From contig MU867105.1 in NCBI GenBank assembly GCA_033725935.1, positions 186,001 through 250,000 on the forward strand: 64,000 nucleotides of DNA, in the 5' to 3' direction. Of the stretch, positions 11,122 to 23,200 are shown in pieces. The translations under genes were made by a program, and so were the position numbers. The notes below the pieces were generated by a model. That model saw nothing but the letters and a program-made list of their open reading frames with translations, was not told the DNA's origin and made no database searches. Positions within the stretch are counted from its first letter, which is position 1; the number at the start of each line of letters is the position of its first letter. The DNA comes from Cladorrhinum sp. PSN259 (Eukaryota > Ascomycota > Sordariomycetes > Sordariales > Podosporaceae).

Positions 11122-12621
11122 TCTGTGATGTTGATGTTGATATTCCCCAGATAATGGTTGCGAATGGCCAAGTGTCGAGAATTTTGGGTTCGTGTCCGCC
11201 TGGGGGTTGAGCGGTTGAATGTGGTTTAATGGAAGGTATGGCCCCGGGGTCCCCTGGGGTGCTTCCCCCCTCTCATCTCAACATCACCGCTTCCTTGAAT
11301 GAGGTTTACATGACAGACCGGAGCCCAGAAACTGTAGGTACTAGGAAAGGATGTCGGTCGAAATGACGCATGTTGGACAATCTGGGAAACCTCTTGCACA
11401 ACCCCCACATTCCAAGAGATGGATGGGGGCAGGATGCATCTGCCGCGGCCTGGGTTAGCATGAGGTCTGAGCACAACGACTGCATGAGGAGGGGGGATCT
11501 CCCGCACCACCACCACTCGAGGTGGTCGTCGCCATCACCGTCGCAGACAAACTAGTTATTTACAGATACAACACTCAAAGAGCATGGTAGTTGGTTTAAT
11601 TAGGCTCGACGCTAGCTATTGCACCACCTGTGATGCATCCATAGACTGGTTCATGTAGCACACAAAAGGGGACCGGGCCCTGCCTCTACGTATATATGTG
11701 TGTTTGTATAAGGAGTTGAGAAGTGAGAGGAGGAGAGGGACGGCATTACCCCTTTTGGCAGTTTTGTCTTTGTCAAAGGTCTTGTTTACGGTAGGTACCG
11801 TAGGGACTATCCGACCCTATGGCGGGAGTGAGGTGGGAGGTTCATTCAGGGTGATGGCGGATAGAGAGGTGGTCTTAAAGGTAGGGGGTGCCCCATCCAC
11901 ACACTCACTTTGACCACACACACACACCCCCTCCAGCCTCTCTCCCTCAAATACTCTGGTCTCCGCCCACCCCTGCTTTCCGTACCTACTTTATACCCTT
12001 TTCCCTTTCTTCCTCCACCACAACACACAACTCTCATCCGCAACCACTCATACTCAAACCGGCCAATTGTGTGCTCGCCAATAAAAGGGACCGTCTGTAT
12101 TCCGTTTGGCGCGTGCGATTTGCCGCAAACCCTTTTTTTCCCTCCTTTTTTACTCTTTTCTCTGTTTCCGTTTTTTCTTCTATTTCTTCACACGGCACCC
12201 GTCTGGCCCCTTCCTCCGGGCTCCCCTGAAATCCGTTTTTTTCTTCCCTCCTGCGGTGATCGACCTACCCACCTTGCTTACCTTGCGGTGGTGGTGGTCC
12301 CGCGTGTGTCCCCTCCCTTTTCCCGCCCGCCCGCTGCTGGCTTGTGTCTGTTTTTGGTCAGGTTGCATTTCCCTCCTTCGATTGGATTGGATTGGATTGG
12401 GAAACTCGCACTTGCATCCCGCGCCGCCGCGTCTCCTTGTCTGGGGCAAATCTGGGCCCTCTGCCGTGGGCCGCTTGATCCGCACTCCCAGCTCAGGCCG
12501 CTTTGACTAGAACGCTGACTCGGCCACTCCGACGCGTTTGCATCCTGCCATCCTGCCATCCTCCTTTCTTACCCAACCCCGATCCGCAATCGTCGCGTCG
12601 TCGCGTCGCCGAGTTGCTGCA
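11122..12621. promoter_or_regulatory. Divergent promoter / leader of ASH1-like gene
   Basis: A 1.5-kb interval between two divergent starts. From about 11900 to 12560 the plus strand is strongly pyrimidine-rich (long C/T tracts), as expected for the promoter or 5' leader of the SET-domain gene. It includes a tandem ATTGG repeat at 12381-12400. The open frame upstream of the ATG at 12622 starts only with TTG, so it is treated as leader. Confidence 0.5.
12381..12400. repeat. Pentanucleotide repeat (ATTGG)4
   Basis: Four perfect tandem copies of ATTGG in the leader/promoter of the ASH1-like gene. ATTGG is the reverse complement of the CCAAT-box core, so the array presents four inverted CCAAT motifs at 5-bp spacing. 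Whether a CCAAT-binding factor uses it is inference only. Confidence 0.85.
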
Positions 12622-15508
12622 ATGGCGACCGCAACGCCCACAACCTCGTCAATCCCAATGGCCGAATTCGCCTCGGCCATCATGTCGGATTCGAGCAGCT
12701 TCTCCGTCACGCCCACCGACGATGCGTCCAATATCGCGTCACTGAGCTCTACTCCTCCTACCACCGTCTCCCCGGATAGCATGTCCCTGGCCTCTGAACC
12801 TGATGTCGCCAAGGAGTCGGACCCCAACCCCCGCGCTTGCATAGAGGCCGTTATTCCACTGCTAGAAAAAGTGCACGAAGCAGATGTTGACAACGAACAA
12901 CAAGACTCTGGCGCACAAACCCCCGTCGAGAGCGCCATTGTAGTCGCTACGACCCCTCTTCCACTGCCGACCGAACCCACATCAACAGCACGCGCTCGAC
13001 GCGCTCGAACAAGTCTTCCCGAGTACAACCTTGCAAAACTCAGCGGCAACAGGAGGCGGCGCACAAGTAGAGATTTGGCACTTGAACAGAGGCGGCAAAC
13101 TATTTCAGGCGACAGCTCATTGCATACAGCAAATCATGCGTCGCCCAGAAGGGGACAGGTCATCCAGAATGGCGACGACGCGCGTGTTTCCAAGAGATCG
13201 AGGCATAGCACAACGCCAACACCCGCAGCAGCGCCAATAACGCGTCGAATGACACGTCTTTCGGGCGCGCCCGCCGAGAATTTGACGACAAAGCTGGCTA
13301 CTTTGGGAAAGCGCGGCAAGAAGACCCTCGAGAAGGAGCTGAGCGGACTCTCGCGCGAACTTTTGCGACTACAGGATACGAACGAGTTTGCGCACATTGA
13401 TACACGGCCAGTTCGCTACACTGTTTGGAGTAAAGGGAAATACGTGGATGTTGATGCTGACGGAGTCCCTGTGTCGCCGCAAAAGAAAGAGAAGGGCAAA
13501 GACGCTGCCGCGGCTGCTCCTGGAGACAAGAAGCAGGAAACGAGTATCCAAAAGCAAGAAGCAGGTCCTCCGCCCCCCAAGAAGCGGCGCGTCAAGAAGT
13601 GGCTTGAGAAAGGACTATACGCTGGACAAGAGACTCCGACAGACATCACAGCCGGACTTACCAAAGAGGAGAAGAAGGCTTTGGCCAAGCTTCCAGAGCT
13701 CGCTGAACCTCTGAAGCCGAACAAGGTGCTGCCATTTCCCATGTTTAATGGCATGCGGATGCTCATCAACGGGCGGGACTTTAAGCTACCATTTGATGTT
13801 TGCAACCCCTTGCCTCCTGGACAACCAAAACCTGCCGCATACCGTACCATGACGAAGAGTAAGATAAGACCAATATGGCGGCTGTTCAGTGATTGTTTGT
13901 TAACGTTTTTCCTTACCCAGATCGTTTTGTTGGAGACGCTGCCATGTACTGGAAGAAACCCAACACATTTGATGACGTTCCATCCAAGTGTGTTTGCAAG
14001 CCAGAAGATGCATGCGGCGAAGATTGCCAAAACCGCATCATGCTTTATGAATGCGACGAGACAAACTGCAACGTTGGTAAAGAACGCTGCACCAATAGGG
14101 CTTTCGCAGATCTCCAGGAGAGAACGAAGAAGGGTGGCCGCTACCGAGTTGGTGTTGAGGTCCTCAAGACTGGCGACCGCGGCTACGGTGTAAGGAGCAA
14201 TCGCCCCTTCCAAGCAAATCAGATCATCATGGAATATACTGGCGAAATCATCACGGAAGAGGAATGCGAGCGTCGCATGAACGAGGAGTACAAGAATAAC
14301 GAGGTAAGGGCCGGACAAACTGGTATGGCGACAGCTACAACAAACACTGACATCCCTGACAGTGCTATTATCTCATGTCATTTGACCAAAACATGATTAT
14401 TGATGCTACTACTGGTAGCATCGCACGCTTTGTCAACCACTCTTGCTCACCCAACTGTCGCATGATCAAATGGATAGTATCGGGCCAACCGCGAATGGCG
14501 CTTTTTGCCGGCGATCGCCCCATCATGACGGGCGAAGAGCTGACCTACGACTACAACTTTGACCCTTTCTCAAATAAGAATGTGCAGAAGTGCTTATGTG
14601 GTAGTCCAAACTGCAGGGGCGTGCTTGGACCTAAGCCGAAGGAAGTCAAGCAACCAAAGGTTGCGAAGGACGATAAGAAGCCCACAAAGGCACAGGCAAA
14701 GGCAGGAGGCAAGCGGAAGCTGAAGGATATGCTCGAAGGAGAGGGGGGAATTGACGGCGTCAGTGGCGCGAAGGGAGTCAAGAAGCGCAAGATCAGCACT
14801 GCCACCACGCTCAAAAAGACAGTATCTTCCACAACGCTCAAGGCAGCAAAGGGCTCGAAAAAGGTGGTATCAAAGGTCGCTACCAAGAAGGTGACCAAGA
14901 CCATCAAGAAGAGCGTCGCTTCTATCTCGTTGGGCTCAAAGCCTGGCGTGAAGTCGTCCAAGGGAATCACAAAGGGTTCCATCAAGAAAAAGGCACCGCT
15001 GAAGAAAACACTCTCAGCTAAAGCTGCAAAAGCCATCAAGGCAGCTAAACCACCACCAGCTCCGAAAAAGACTGCTTTGGAAATTGCCAGGGAGGAATTC
15101 AACAAAGCTTATGGAAAGAAGCCTCCTACTGCTGCTACAACCACCTCTGCAGCGATAACGACAACGACCACGACTTCTCAATCGCCCAAGATCAATATTT
15201 CCTCCTCCTCCACCACGACGACAACAACAACAACAAAGAAGACTCTGACGCAGACCAAGGTCGTGGCTACTACAAAGACTAGCAAGACGGCGTCTGTGCA
15301 AGATTCTATTTCGGTAAAGTTCACCCCGACATCGACTCCTAGCTCAGCGGGGCGGAAGAGGACACCGTCACGCAAGGCGCTGGAGGCTAGTACTGCAGAC
15401 GTGTTCAACTTCGGCTCTGTTACGCCCACTGCTGGTTCTGCTGCTGGTACTCCCAGTTCGTCTCCTGGCAAGTCGAGGATTCGGCTCGTTTCTTCTGCTT
15501 CCAAGTAG
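12622..15508 (+). CDS. ASH1: ASH1-type histone-lysine methyltransferase (AWS-SET-postSET), three exons
   Basis: Predicted histone H3K36 methyltransferase of the ASH1/KMT2H group, acting in the nucleus. Exons 12622-13858, 13921-14303 and 14363-15508 join in frame to 921 aa. Residues 1-410 are Ser/Thr/Ala-rich and basic, likely disordered. An AWS Cys cluster starts at C436 (KCVCKPEDACGEDCQN) and runs through NVGKERCTNR. The SET domain follows (GDRGYGVRSNRPF; MEYTGEII; RFVNHSCSPNC at 562-572; EELTYDYNF about 598-606). Then comes a post-SET CLCGSPNC (C617, C619, C624). All catalytic motifs look intact. The tail from 640 is Lys/Ala-rich, then Thr-rich (polyThr encoded by ACA/ACG/ACC runs). No WW or SRI domain is visible, which argues against Set2. 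The upstream open frame begins with TTG, so ATG 12622 is chosen. Confidence 0.92.
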
Positions 15509-15950
15509 ATACGGCGAAAAAGCTCCGGATCAGTGTTCGCGGTGTCGATGAGTCTCTTTTTTTCTTTTTCTTTTTCTGTCTATCTGGTTTCATGGGTGTT
15601 GTTATTCTGGGATGTGGTTGATGGAAGGAGCTGAACAGCGGCGTCAAGGTGTTGCCCTTTTTTATTTTCTTTATCCCGCCTCCCATATCTTTCTTCTGAC
15701 TTAGAGCGGAGAACTATACTCGAGTTATTATACTTTGATTGACTCATAATGGAACTTCTCTTTTCGTACTCAGTTTCTCGCGCGCGCACCCCGTAGTTCA
15801 ACTTCAGGGGATCAACAACTGATGTGGAAGGGCAACGAACTTGGAGTTTAGGTGCAGAGATGTCTTGGTTTGTTTCAACAGCTGGGAAAACACGGGGGAA
15901 GGGGAGGATGGTTAGCATTGATGCATGGATAGGGGGAATGTCACGAATGA

Positions 15951-15968
15951 GGGGGGGGGAGGGGGGGG
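15951..15968 (+). repeat. G-run G9-A-G8
   Basis: Nine G, one A and eight G residues just downstream of the ASH1-like gene. On the plus strand it could form a G-quadruplex; no function can be assigned from sequence. Confidence 0.85.
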
Positions 15969-16140
15969 AGCACGCATTTTGGTGAATGAGAAACGAAAGA
16001 CAACAGAATTAGGATGGATGGAGCTTTTTTCTTTCTTTATTTTACATATAATCTCTCTTTGCTCTGGTTCCTTCGCTTTTCTTTTCCTCTTGATTACTTT
16101 GGTTGGTATGTACGACTACGAGGATTTCTTGCTACGAATG

Positions 16141-16310
16141 AGAGTGAGTATGAGTATGTGTGAGTGTGAGTGTATGTGCGTGTGTGTGCGTGTGCGTGTG
16201 AGTGTGTGAGTGTGAGTGTGTGTGAGAGTGAGTGAGTGAGTGAGTGTGTGTGTGTGTGTGTGTGCGTGTATGTGTGTGTGTGTGTGTGTGCGTGTGTGTG
16301 TGTGTGTGTG
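16141..16310. repeat. Compound GT/GAGT microsatellite
   Basis: About 170 bp made almost entirely of GT dinucleotides mixed with GAGT and GCGT units, including long uninterrupted GT blocks near 16246-16264 and 16272-16310. Open frames across it (Val-Cys or Val-Arg repeats) are artefacts of the repeat. Confidence 0.95.
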
Positions 16311-16693
16311 AGAAAAAGAGAGAGAGGTCTTTATTCAGCGTTTTTTTTTTTCATATAATAGGTATTTTTCGCGTTTCATCATTTATCTATCTTGGTTTAT
16401 TTTTCTCGATTTATTTTACCCCTTTTTTGCGTCATCGTTTCAAAAATGAGGGATCAAGACGAAAATCGCAAACAAGAAAAATGGAAAGTTTGCTTACTAT
16501 GAGACTGGAGAAAAGGAATAAATCAATCAAAAACTACTGTACCTATGTATGTATGTACTTTGACGTACCTATGTACCAAGGTATATGAAGCATAATAATA
16601 GGTAACTATAATAATAACAACAATAATACATTTTGGTAAGGAAAATGCTTTGCGATGATGTTTGATCTACACAAGGCGTTTATCTTTTTGGAT

Positions 16694-16703
16694 CCCCCCC
16701 CCC
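16694..16703. repeat. Poly(C) tract, 10 bases
   Basis: Run of ten C residues followed by a C/T-rich stretch in the gene-free region after the ASH1-like gene. Confidence 0.8.
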
Positions 16704-19700
16704 TCTCCTCCTCCCAATCATCCCCATCCCCCGATGATCGATCGACGGGACGGGACGGAGCCGTTCAACAACCACGAATCATGTTCTTATCCAAGCGAGA
16801 TGAATTCCTTTCTTTTTGCTTTTTCCGTAGTGACATTGATAAAATTGATTCAAACAAACCCCCTGACGGGACTATTGTTTTCAATCATGATAAAAAGCAC
16901 AGACACATGTATTCACTAGTATTGACAACCCTTTGCATCGTGCTTCATCTATATCCCAAAGTAAGTGTACATAGCAAAGTTAAAGGCATTGACTAATCAC
17001 AGAAAAGTTTGCAATCTTGCCAAGATCTTTCAATAAACGGATTTTGATTGCGGAACCCCACTGCGCTGCGAGCAGTTGACTTTATTTTTGCTGTTGGGTA
17101 GGTGCGTGCGTTGTGTGGTGAAAAAGAAACGCCTTTTTGGAAATGGAGAAATGGGGTACGAACAGAGAGGGTTAGGGTAGTAAATTGATGGGCCAAGAAG
17201 AAGGGGGAAAAGAAACTCAGAATCTTGAATCCCAAAAGACATATGTAATGTTGCTGACTCAACTAGCAAGGGTGTATGTAATTGAGGCTGGGGAAGCAAG
17301 GTTGAAGTGACTGTCTGAAACCGAAAGGGCGCAGTGTGCCGGCCGGGCTAGAGATAGTCCTGGGAGGCATATTGCCGTACACAAAGCTGAGTTAAACCCC
17401 CCTGACCGAAGAACACTCATTTTCGGTGAAAGAAGTGAGTTGTGTATTACTTACACCTTTTTTCGCGTTGAGGGAGAGGCGAAATTTTCTTACCCTCCCG
17501 AGTGAGTATTTTGGGAACGTTGCCGTCCAGCTCACCTCCCTTTTTGTTCTTTGGTTTCGGTGAAAGTTGGGCCTCAGCTCCTTTGTCCTATCCTCCATCT
17601 GATGGGATTGTCACTCCGTTGCATGTTGTGGCGCGCAAACAATCAAATTCGTGTCTCTCATGAGGTTTTACCGAAACGAAGAAAATCTGGCACCCACACC
17701 AGATAATTTTACCCACGTCTTCGAGGTCTGATGGGTGATGAGGTGGGGGGTTCCATGGTGTAAGGTGTGTAGCTGAGGCTACACAAATATGATTCAGTTA
17801 ACCTCGGGTTGTTTTCCCGGAATGGCAGGTCCCTCAACTTCCTTTTTCATCCGGCCTCGGGTGCGGCGGGTTGGCGTTGGGGGTTGAAGATGGGGGGTGT
17901 TTGGTTGTCAGAAGGACGATGAGAGTGGAGACCTCCCGGCACTTCGTCAACGGCGGGGTACCTACTCGGGCCCTATTCCGGCGGGAGAGGGGCGGCGGGG
18001 TCTGTCGTTAGGGTATTGCAGGTGGGTGTGGTGCTCAACTTGATGATTCTGTGTTTTGATCTGTGACTTTAGCTGACGGGAGCTTTATTTCAGAATCGGA
18101 CGAAAAAGTGCTGGGACTGAGGTTGCATTGCACCTAGGATCATGCTGCATAGTGGTGTGTAAGTATCTGGCAAATTGAGGCTGTAACGGAGATTTACGGT
18201 TGCGTGCCCTCCAAAGCTTTTTTCAGCTTCTAGTATTAAAACGAGAGCCTGAGCCCCGTAAAGCTGCCACTAAGCGGGTGGCGTACAGCAAAATGACGGC
18301 ATTTGCAGTAGCATGCCCAGCTTGGCAATTCCATCTCGAAAAACTGAATTTCCAGGTTTTTCGGATTGAACCTGCTGAGAATGGACCTAATTGACACCAC
18401 CGTATGGCTCTTTTGAGCGTGCAAGGCTAGAGAAAACGCAATGGGACCCTGGTGTTACTGACCACCATGTTCTCGTGACCTTTTGGACTGTCTTTTTCCC
18501 AACAAAATGACACCTGAAAGTTTGCCTTGGGTCCATTCGTCGTAAAAATGGGGAAGGAACCTTGCCAGAATGCCTGGGCATCTCATGAATCTGAGTGGTC
18601 GTGAGGTTGAGTCGTTCGCGCTCAACGGGAACATGGACGCGTACCATTTGCTCAACTGTTCCCAGTCGGAAATAGCTGAGATGGGTGATAGGAAAAGAGA
18701 GTAAGATGTCCGAAAATGTTTGTGTAGTATTCAACATGGAACTTACTAAGCTTGTGATAAAAAAGGCCATGTATAGGGAGTGGTGCAGGTGCGCGGCCCA
18801 TCAGTATCAAGTGTAACCAATCCCAATCATCGAATTAAAAAAAGAATGCGGTGTAAGTATTGTTCCTCACTACCGGGAGCCTCATTGTATTTGCCAATCA
18901 GGCCCCTATGATGTATGTAGGTCGAGAGAAATCAATGGGAAGGTGTGTGTGCATGTGTTTGGGGGGTGTCTCTTTGCCCGCCATAGGGCTGAGAAAGTTT
19001 GGGTCAAAATCCCCTGTTGACGTGACCTCCGTGGGTCGGGGCCGATGGGTCCTGTGGGTTGGGGTGAGTAGGTGTGGACTCTCCACTGATGGCGGCCTGG
19101 GGATAGTGGGGTACATACTCACATGGTCCAACCCCTCCGATTTCAACGCGATAAGTCCAGATATTTCTTCCCGTCAGGTTGGGCTGATCGGCAATTCGCA
19201 ATCTCATTGGATTTTGAATCGCATGCGAGTCACAGGAACACGCGCAGCTTTCCACCCAGCGTGGGGCATTGTCAACTTTCATTCAACAATGCCTGGAGAA
19301 CAACGTTGAAAAAGTTAAAGGGCGCAAAAGATCCCTGCATTGTCGTTTGGACTTCAGTCCCGTGCGGTGGACATTACCGCCTCTTTGATGAAGCTTTTGC
19401 TGTTGCCTCCATGCAAATGCCGTCAACTCGGGTACGCTCAACTGACACCGGCACAGTTTTACGTTACACCTGCCACCTTACCGCCGACGGACACCACATT
19501 CATGGATTTATCATGTCTGCCTGATGTCAGTCCGGCTGGCGTGTTCCAATGCGTGTCAGTTGTAATATGGAAGAATGTTGAGCCTCCGAATATCTGTTTG
19601 GTCACTGCATGTCATACAGTATTGGGCATTGTGACACGGGGAGCTGTAAGACATATCACCACCAACACACATGAACACGCAGCAAAATCTTAAACAAACA

Positions 19701-20035
19701 TCATTATGAACTCAGACTATTCTATCCTTCTACCTATCCCGTTACCGTGCCCAATTCTAACCCGACTCCCTTACTCCCAATTCCCAAATGGTCCGTTGCT
19801 TGCGCTCAGGTGACTCTAATGATCCATGATCTCTATACCGTGCCGTTGTTGCTAGTATTTGGTTTACAGTAAAACGCCGCTCCATCAAACCCAAACCCTA
19901 GACATGCGCCTTCCCAGCAAAATCCCCTCCTGTAACCGATGTATATGTTGTGTCTCGGGGCCATTGTGTGCGTCAAAAACCTCGTGCTTGCGGGAGAGAG
20001 GTTCCTGAGTAGCCCGCCGTTTGGTGGAATCTTTT

Positions 20036-20200
20036 TTATCGGTCGTAGTAGACTTTATGTCTCTCGACAGGGCAGTTGGCAGTACGTTTCCGCGAACAGC
20101 TGAGGCAGTAATCGTCGAGTACGTCGTTGTGAGGGCCGTGTTGGCAATAGACGCAGAACCAAACTATTTCATATGTGTATCTTGGTGAGCGAGAAGGCAT
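20036..20200 (-). CDS. Tiny CxxC/CxxC zinc-ribbon-like protein, 54 aa
   Basis: A single-exon ORF with an ATG at 20200-20198 and a stop at 20038-20036. The protein begins MPSRSPRYTYEIVWF and carries C16-x2-C19 (WFCVYC), then QHGPHND, then C32-x2-C35 (YCLSC) followed by the basic SRKR, a fifth Cys at C42 and a C-terminal ERHKVYYDR. Two CxxC pairs 12 residues apart are a zinc-ribbon layout. The aromatic-x-C-x2-C opening and HGP segment resemble small uncharacterised Cys-rich proteins common in Sordariomycete genomes (from memory, unverified). There is no signal peptide, so it is probably intracellular. The start context (CCAAGATGCC) is acceptable. It lies alone in an 8.9-kb gap. Function is unknown; zinc binding is inferred. 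A second protein of the same length and layout lies at 27.7 kb on the same strand. Confidence 0.6.
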   Translation of the reverse strand: MPSRSPRYTYEIVWFCVYCQHGPHNDVLDDYCLSCSRKRTANCPVERHKVYYDR

Positions 20201-23200
20201 CTTGGCGATTGGTGGTTCTTATTTTGTGATGTTCTCTGCTTTGTGTATCTTCGAGCGGATGACTGCGAGTCTTGGAATGAAGGGATTGTGTAGATAGTTT
20301 TACTCAGGACAATGATCGATGAGTGTGTGGTGAGGGGTTAGGAGTCTGTCGGCTCGAAGGTGACGACGAGAAGTCATCTTATACATGTTGGACGATACGT
20401 ACCTTGAACAAACTTGAACTTACAAGTCTCTGTGTAAGGCAGACAGACAACAGCAATAGAATTACACTACTGAGTGTCGCTGCCACAATTCCACCAAGGA
20501 GAAAATTCCACAGCTTGTCCATCCATGTCAGGCCGCCGTGGTGGAGCACCGCCATGCTATCCACTTGGAACAAGGCAATATCAGGCAAACAACAATTGCA
20601 AGACGTGAATAAAAGGCAACTCGGGGGGGCAGTATACGAACAGCCCGGTGAATGTGTCTCCACTCGAGAGCTTGTTGAGTAGACCGAGCTCGACGGTTGG
20701 CCAGGAAGGGTTGGGGGTTGGTTTGTAACTTGACATGAAAGACTCATGTCCGGCAACCTCGCAGCAACACAACACTACACCTACGACGGTCCCAGCCAGT
20801 GATGTTCCGCGAAAGACGATTCATCATGGATCCTGGGCCTCACGGGGTGATACCTGGGTGCCCCGAGGGCGCAGCACCGACGGAACGGAGAGATGGCCAT
20901 CAAGGGAGCGAGGTAACTAGTCTGCCGTGCTGCACGGTGTAAATGGCCAAGGTCGATAAGACTCATAAGATGCTGTGTAGGCGGGGATTATGTGACATGA
21001 AACAAACACATAGGGCGTCCAGAAAAGCGCAGCAACTACGCCGGTTGCCCTGTGATTTTCGCCCCGGAATCGGCAGATGATCGGTCACGACTTGTTGGCA
21101 GCAGGTCGAGAGCGTGTGATAGCGTTCAGATCCTATAAGCGACGTTCACGAAATGTATGGTTCATCGAGTGAAAAGAGGTAGATAGAGAGAGCATGGCAG
21201 TCGTCGAATTCGAGATTGGTGAAAATTGTTGGAGGAGCCGCCACATGGGAGTACTGAGAGAGAACCACTGCCAACATCCAGCAGCATGCAGGAGGGGACA
21301 AGCTCCCGCAGTTCGAGAGCAGAGCCTCAAAGTGGGGCAATCCATTGTTCCGTTCCTCTCCCCTCCCCCATTTGCTTGGCCCCTGTCTGTTCGGCCCCTC
21401 TTGGCTCAGTAGATGAGCGACGCTTATCCGTTTGAAAACAGAGTTGCATTCAAACAGTCCCCCAACTGCCCGAGTTCAAACAGCGCTGATTTGTTGTGTT
21501 TCTTTTTCTGTTGCGACACCGCCAAAACCCCTCCACGCCCGATTTGAAAGGAAAGTCTTTGCAGTTGCACTGAAATGCACTTGCCAGCTTTTGCTGGGCT
21601 GCTCGCGAGGCCGAACGTCGTGGCTGAGTGCTGGTGTTCTGGTTTTCTCTTTCAAAGAGTAGGTGAAGCCTTCGCGCTGAACAAAGCTCCTCTGGGGCGC
21701 GCTCGAGAGATGGCAGCCTTGCATTGCTGCCTTGGAGTTATGCAGTCAACAACCCCCACTGACTCATAGGATATGATGCGGCTCTTCTGGCTGACGATCC
21801 ATCCACTTCGACGGTTATGCTCGGTCGAGGAAGCAGTTAATGTCGTTGTCCATGGCAACGTCATGCTGTATGCAAGTCCAACCCATTGCTCACCCTTCAG
21901 ACCTCTGAGTGATCGGCCTAGGACGGAGCCGCCCGATATTGGCAAGTGATCCTTTTTGTGGTTATCGAAATTCGGCGTTCGTACGCGCTCATTCGAGCAA
22001 GGGAAACCAGGAACCGGTGGGTCAGCCCTGGTTGCGACGACGATTGACTTCAACCTGGCTGCTGAGTCTGGCTCTTCGATCATCGAGTGGGGTTTGGGGT
22101 TCGACTGTTAAATCGGTACCTAGAAATAAATGACGACGACGAGAACAATAACGGCGCCAAAAGCAACCGAACTAGTGCTGTGGGGATTCAATGAAACTCT
22201 CCCGTACCTGATTTATGAGAGGAAAGGTGACAGCCAAACACTATGGCCGACGAGGAATGAGATGAAAACAAGTAAGCGAAAGAACTAACTTTCGGCTGGT
22301 GTCGAGTCAATGAGGTTCGTTCCCACATATGAGCCCAAAGAAGTCTCCTGGCCGACCCAGGCAGAAAGCAATTCCAGTCACTGATACTGAAACTACCAGT
22401 CCAGGTAGGTCACACAAACCCTTGTACGAGCCCACGCCACACGGATTCTTGCAAGGTCAAGAAAACACCAGGCTCGCTGATTCCATATCAGAGTGCGACT
22501 GATTCGCCATTGCCGTGAGATGGAGATACCACCAGGTGTTCCAGGCGATCATGTCCCATCGACAGTACATGCCTAGGCGGGAAAGCTGAAGACAAGTGTT
22601 CACCATGGTTGATGAATTCAGATGGCCTCGGACAAAGACTTCCAAGTGGAAAAACAGCAACGTTGCAATACAGACAATCATCGTGGTATATGCCAACGGT
22701 TTCGCCGCTCTCGTCGGTGTCGTTGGTCTTGTCACTTCATCGGGATTCCGAGTGCATCGGTAATGTTGGTGTCGTTGATGGTGTCGGCGTCGTTAGTGCT
22801 GTCAGAGGCGTCAAGATGTTGTTCGTATCGTTGATGTCATTGGCGTATTCGCACCAGCCCATCGCTTCAACGCGCTGTGTGAGTCGTATTTTCCACATCG
22901 TTGCTTCTCTCCAATGCTTCTCATCGGTGCTTTGGCTTGTCGTAATCCAGGCAGCAGTGTTTCCTGTGTCGAGAATGAATTTGCAGCAGGCTGTGAACTG
23001 AGCTTCCGCGAGGTGTGGACTTCTCCTCCTCTTATATAGACCTCCCCAGGAGGGAATCTGGGCATGAGGCTCTGCGGTTGTGTACCTGCTAGGCCAGCCA
23101 AAGGCCTCCGAAGTGTGGGCTCACACACAATGAAATTCATCACGGAAGTGTTATGCGAGAGATGCCTGGTGCGTGATCGGTTCAGTGACCTCCTTGCTGA

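Larger units (their letters stand above)
15509..20035. other. Gene-free interval with simple repeats
   Basis: 4.5 kb downstream of the ASH1-like gene. It holds G-rich runs (15951-15968), a long GT-type microsatellite (16141-16310), a 10-C run (16694-16703) and A/T-rich DNA near 16350-16650. An ATG-started minus-strand frame from 19282 reads plausibly as protein for about 50 codons up to a gtgagt donor near 19130, but nothing recognisable follows, so it is not called. No transposon ORF was seen. Confidence 0.5.

Noticed and set aside
13416..14318. 300-codon minus-strand frame opposite the SET gene
   Set aside because: Antisense shadow of the AWS/SET exons, with no own features.
16141..16310. 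Val/Cys and Val/Arg repeat peptides
   Set aside because: Translation of a GT microsatellite, not a gene.
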